The translations under genes were made by a program, and so were the position numbers. Source: an uncultured Moraxella sp. (GTDB lineage Bacteria > Pseudomonadota > Gammaproteobacteria > Pseudomonadales > Moraxellaceae). Taken from it: 34,770 bases of DNA. Below the pieces are notes generated by a model. It saw only the letters and a program-made list of their open reading frames with translations, did not search any database and was not told the DNA's origin. Positions 31,825-34,770 of the stretch are shown here, in pieces (the first letter of the stretch is position 1; each line of letters opens with the position of its first letter). Location: the NCBI GenBank assembly GCA_943908425.1, contig CALTTC010000020.1, positions 1-34,770 on the forward strand, in the 5' to 3' direction.

Positions 31825-33030
31825 CTAGCTTACCACAACTTTAGCATACGCCTTTTTGCCTGCTTGAACAACCACCGTTCGCCCTTTGTTAAGGCAAAAG
31901 CTTGCATCTACCACAACGCCATCAACTTTTACCGCCCCATTTTTTAGCATATCTTTGGCTTGGGCAGAGTTATTGGCAAGCTTGGCTTGATTTAATACTT
32001 GGGTGATAAATAACTGCCCATCGTTTGCCGTTAGGCTAATGGTCGGCAAATCAATGGGCAACTCACCATCATTTAAGCGGTTGCCTGCTGATTGATGGGC
32101 AGTATCAGCGGCATCTTTACCGTGAAAACGCTCAATCAATTCTAATGCCAAAATCCGCTTAATCTCTTGAGGGTTGCGTCCTTGTGCCATCTCGTCCATA
32201 TAGCCTTGAATTTGTGCCATTGGGCGAAAGCTTAGCAATTCAAAATAGCGTAAAATTAGGCTATCAGGCGTGGATAAAAGTTTTTGATACATAACCCCTG
32301 CTGGGTCATCAATGCCGATATAATTGCCAAGCGATTTACTCATTTTATTAACGCCGTCCAAGCCTTCTAATAACGGCATGGTTAGGCAGACTTGCGGTGT
32401 TTGGTTGTAGCGACCTTGCAGGGTGCGACCCATCAACAAATTAAAGGTCTGGTCGGTACCGCCAAGCTCCACATCGGCACTCAAAGCAACCGAATCATAG
32501 CCTTGAACTAGCGGGTATAAAAACTCGTGAATGCTAATGGGGGTTTGGCTGTCGTAACGTTTTTTAAAATCATCACGCTCAAGCATTCGTGAGACGGTTT
32601 GGAGGCTTGCAAGCTTGATCATATCGCCAGCACTCATCTTACCAAACCATTCAGAATTAAAGACAATGGTCGTTTTATCTTTATCCAAAATCTTAAACAC
32701 TTGATTGGCGTAAGTTTTGGCGTTCTCGGCAATTTGTTCTTTGGATAAGGGCGGACGAGTGGCATTTTTGCCTGTGGGGTCGCCAATGCTTGCGGTATAA
32801 TCGCCAATCAAAAACAGCACCTCGTGTCCTAAGTCTTGAAAATGGCGTAATTTATTTAATACAACCGTATGCCCCAAATGCAAATCAGGTGCGGTAGGAT
32901 CCATACCGAGCTTAATACGCAGTGGGCGGTTTTCTTGTAATTTTTTGATTAAATCATCGTGAGAATAGCAGTCTTCTACCCCACGCAAAATCAGCTGTAA
33001 TTGTTCATCAACAGGTAAAAATTGTGCCAT
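31825..33030 (-). CDS. tyrS: Tyrosyl-tRNA synthetase TyrS
   Basis: Class I synthetase that charges tRNA-Tyr. The 401 residues match the TyrRS subgroup that carries a KMSKS-type loop. The HIGH motif is H51-L-G-H54 in LGMDPTAPDLHLGHTVVLNK, the tyrosine pocket includes GGTDQTFNLLMGR (190-202), and KMSKS is at 229-233. The C-terminal S4 RNA-binding domain (about 335-401) ends GRTVVVQAGKKAYAKVVV. AAAGGACAAG precedes the ATG. It is a single-gene unit. Confidence 0.97.
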   Translation of the reverse strand: MAQFLPVDEQLQLILRGVEDCYSHDDLIKKLQENRPLRIKLGMDPTAPDLHLGHTVVLNKLRHFQDLGHEVLFLIGDYTASIGDPTGKNATRPPLSKEQIAENAKTYANQVFKILDKDKTTIVFNSEWFGKMSAGDMIKLASLQTVSRMLERDDFKKRYDSQTPISIHEFLYPLVQGYDSVALSADVELGGTDQTFNLLMGRTLQGRYNQTPQVCLTMPLLEGLDGVNKMSKSLGNYIGIDDPAGVMYQKLLSTPDSLILRYFELLSFRPMAQIQGYMDEMAQGRNPQEIKRILALELIERFHGKDAADTAHQSAGNRLNDGELPIDLPTISLTANDGQLFITQVLNQAKLANNSAQAKDMLKNGAVKVDGVVVDASFCLNKGRTVVVQAGKKAYAKVVVS

Positions 33031-33068
33031 TGTGCTTGTCCTTTTGAGTTAAATAAAGCAAAAATCCT

Positions 33069-33077
33069 ATTATAGCA
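33069..33077 (-). promoter_or_regulatory. Extended -10 promoter of tyrS
   Basis: On the minus strand TGCTATAAT, a perfect -10 with the extended TGn motif, about 39 nt before the ATG. No good -35 at the usual distance. I saw no T-box-like leader, which would be unexpected in this group anyway. Confidence 0.5.
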
Positions 33078-33190
33078 AAAACCGTGTTAAAATCTTAAGC
33101 TTTTGTTTTAAAATAAACAATGGATAATTTTTAATCCTATTAGCAATAAATTAAGACAACAAACCATTTAAGGCAATCATCAAGGTAATA

Positions 33191-34543
33191 ATGAATACAA
33201 ATAAAAAGCAAAGCCTAAGCACAACCGCCATCAAAGATGGATTGTATATTGGCATAATGAGTGGCACAAGTTTAGATGGGGTGGATTTGGTTTTGTGCCA
33301 GTTTTGCCCATTAACTTTGGTGGCAAGCCATACAGTAAAATTTGATGAACTGCTAAGGCAGACGTTATTGGCACTTTGCTCGCCTGATGGCGTGCGTGAG
33401 CTTGTGGCTGTTGATAATGTGGCTATTGATAGTAAAGGTGGTGGCACGATAAAAAACAACCATAGCAATAAGGCTAATGCCAACAATCAATTTAAAGATG
33501 ACCATTTAAACAATGTAAGCCTTAAACTGGACAGTGTTAAATTGAACAATGTTAGATTAAGCAGTATTAAATTAAACAATGCTAAACTGGGCAATGCAAG
33601 CCTTGATAATATAAAACAAGATAATTTTAGTGAATTGGATTTTTTTGGGCAAGCGTCTGTGCAATATGCGACCCTTTGTGTACAAGCGGTGGGTGAGCTG
33701 TTACAAAGGGCAAACAAAAAACCAAGTGATGTCATCGCCATTGGGGTGCACGGGCAAACGGTGCGTCATCGCCCAAATTTGGGATTTAGCTTACAGCTCA
33801 TTGACCCCAATGTCTTAAGTGAACAAACTGGTATTTGTGTGGTGAGTGATTTTCGTCGCCGTGATATGGCAGTGGGTGGTCAAGGTGCTCCTTTGGTGCC
33901 AGCCTTTCACAAAGCGATAGCACAGCACGGCGTGGTGCTTAATTTGGGCGGTATCGCTAATATTACGGTACTTGACGACCCCATTATTGGTTACGATACA
34001 GGCGTGGCAAATCTGTTGATGGACGCTTGGGTTTTTCGCCATCTAAAAAAGCCCTTTGACAAGGCAGGGGCGTGGGCAAGCACGGGACTTGTTTGCCCAA
34101 TGCTGTTAGATAAATTGCTTTGCCACCCTTTTTTGGCACAAAATCCCCCCAAGTCCACAGGGCGAGAAGTCTTCAATCTGGCGTGGCTTGATGATATATT
34201 AAAGTCATTACCCCCCATCGCCCCCAAAGATGTACAGGCGACTTTATGTGAATTTACCGCAAAAACGGTAGCAGACGCCATAAACCGCCACGATGTTACC
34301 CAAAAATTCTTATATGTTTGTGGCGGTGGGGCATATAATGGATATTTGCTCACACGCCTACAGGCGTATTTGCCCCATTGGCAGATTGTCACAACCAGCG
34401 TGCTTGGCATTGACCCCATTTGGGTAGAAGCGATGTGCTTTGCTTGGCTGGCAAGGCAACATTTACTTGGGCAACCTGCCAATTTACCAAGCGTAACAGG
34501 GGCAAGCCGTGCGGTAGTGCTTGGCGTGATGTCTCCTGCTTGA
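33191..34543 (+). CDS. anmK: Anhydro-N-acetylmuramic acid kinase AnmK, with repeat insert
   Basis: Cleaves and phosphorylates anhydro-MurNAc to MurNAc-6-phosphate in cell-wall recycling. Family motifs are GIMSGTSLDGVDLVL (21-35), GVHGQTVRHRP (185-195), DFRRRDMAVGGQGAPLVPAFH (from 220, with D225 the probable catalytic base), LNLGGIANIT, and CGGGAYN near the C-terminus. The 450 residues exceed the usual 360-380. The excess is at about 81-148, an Asn/Lys-rich insert with eight near-regular five-residue repeats (LNNVR, LSSIK, LNNAK, LGNAS type), after which FFGQASVQYATLC resumes normal family sequence. The insert lies early in the fold, probably in a surface loop, so activity may be kept (inference). 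AAGGTAATA precedes the ATG. Confidence 0.93.
   Translation: MNTNKKQSLSTTAIKDGLYIGIMSGTSLDGVDLVLCQFCPLTLVASHTVKFDELLRQTLLALCSPDGVRELVAVDNVAIDSKGGGTIKNNHSNKANANNQFKDDHLNNVSLKLDSVKLNNVRLSSIKLNNAKLGNASLDNIKQDNFSELDFFGQASVQYATLCVQAVGELLQRANKKPSDVIAIGVHGQTVRHRPNLGFSLQLIDPNVLSEQTGICVVSDFRRRDMAVGGQGAPLVPAFHKAIAQHGVVLNLGGIANITVLDDPIIGYDTGVANLLMDAWVFRHLKKPFDKAGAWASTGLVCPMLLDKLLCHPFLAQNPPKSTGREVFNLAWLDDILKSLPPIAPKDVQATLCEFTAKTVADAINRHDVTQKFLYVCGGGAYNGYLLTRLQAYLPHWQIVTTSVLGIDPIWVEAMCFAWLARQHLLGQPANLPSVTGASRAVVLGVMSPA
33506..33628 (+). repeat. In-frame 15-nt repeats inside anmK
   Basis: A run of degenerate 15-nt units (such as TTAAACAATGCTAAA) encodes pentads of the form L-N/S/G/D-N/S-V/I/A-K/R/S, with one two-residue interruption. 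The pattern resembles the A(D/N)Lxx spacing of pentapeptide-repeat proteins but has only about eight units. Confidence 0.8.
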
Positions 34544-34656
34544 TTGTGACATTGATTGTAAAAGGGTGATAAATTAGCTTGGGCTTGTTGTAGATAAAGT
34601 ATTGTTAATTGAGCAATCAAACGCTAAAATTTTAGGCTTGTGTGGTTAAGTGTTGG

Positions 34657-34678
34657 GCTGTCTTGTCATAAAGACAGC
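34657..34678 (+). other. Hairpin downstream of anmK
   Basis: GCTGTCTT and AAGACAGC form a perfect 8-bp stem with a 6-nt loop, 114 nt past the anmK stop. It is followed by GGATAAAACTTTTTATC, itself a small inverted repeat, rather than by an immediate T run. It could be a terminator of anmK. Confidence 0.5.
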
Positions 34679-34715
34679 GGATAAAACTTTTTATCATTTG
34701 ACTACACTGGCATAA

Positions 34716-34770
34716 ATTGTTCATTGTTCATTGTTCATTGTTCATTGTTCATTGTTCATTGTTCATTGTT
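34716..34770. repeat. Heptanucleotide tandem repeat (TTCATTG)n
   Basis: Seven perfect copies of TTCATTG from 34720, with a partial unit on each side, running to the last base. The reverse complement (CAATGAA) shares CAATG with the left-end heptamer, so the two arrays face each other as diverged inverted relatives. Confidence 0.95.

Noticed and set aside
33991..34620. Minus-strand open frame of 209 codons antisense to anmK
   Set aside because: No motif or ribosome binding site; the AnmK catalytic motifs lie on the other strand.
1..34770. tRNA, rRNA, tmRNA, prophage or insertion sequence
   Set aside because: Looked through the gaps for T-loop and similar signatures and for transposase or integrase motifs; none was seen.

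Overview
The window looks like chromosomal DNA of a gamma-proteobacterium in the family Moraxellaceae, most likely the Moraxella / Faucicola lineage. This is an inference. It rests on the moderately AT-rich composition, the protein sequences of the housekeeping genes, and a Slam-type surface-lipoprotein assembly gene with a TbpB-like substrate, which is typical of Moraxella, Neisseria and relatives. No phage, transposase, CRISPR-Cas or tRNA gene is visible. Both ends run into heptanucleotide tandem repeats that share a CAATG core in opposite orientation, which suggests the window is bounded by repeats.

Layout, left to right. Heptamer repeat and terminator, then prc (minus). Next is a plus-strand block: nagZ overlapping ubiC, glyA, a ricin-B-like lipoprotein and an unrecognised 313-residue protein. 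A gene-free AT-rich gap follows, then chaA-like Ca2+/H+ antiporter (minus) and a DUF937-like/TM/OmpA fusion (plus). A 1.2 kb gene-free stretch with diverged direct repeats leads to cstA-ybdD (plus), which converges on nqrM (minus). A minus-strand run follows: a possible 51-residue small protein, an OppA-type lipoprotein, creC, creB, dnaK and grpE. The accessory block at 23.0-25.7 kb holds an XRE regulator (minus) divergent from a lipoprotein gene and a Slam gene (plus). Then come rnpB (RNase P RNA, minus), a TSUP-family permease (minus), birA-coaX (plus), an unrecognised membrane-anchored protein (minus), a DmdC/FadE-like acyl-CoA dehydrogenase (plus), tyrS (minus) and anmK (plus).

How the genes fit together. 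NagZ and AnmK are two steps of anhydro-muropeptide recycling, with Prc as the periplasmic protease and the OmpA-like protein as a peptidoglycan-binding envelope protein. grpE and dnaK are separate units, each behind a sigma32-like promoter. CreBC is a two-component system without creA or creD beside it. CstA-YbdD and the OppA-like lipoprotein concern peptide or organic-acid uptake. birA and coaX concern biotin and CoA.

The most interesting part is the XRE / lipoprotein / Slam module. It has a compact divergent control region with two good sigma70 promoters, a perfect 14-bp palindrome over one -35 box, and a predicted leaderless regulator mRNA. A terminator lies between the substrate gene and the Slam gene. 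No TonB-dependent receptor is adjacent, so the ligand of the surface lipoprotein is unknown. Other unusual points are in-frame 15-nt tandem repeats that expand AnmK and UbiC, the terminal heptamer satellites, and the repeat cluster upstream of cstA.
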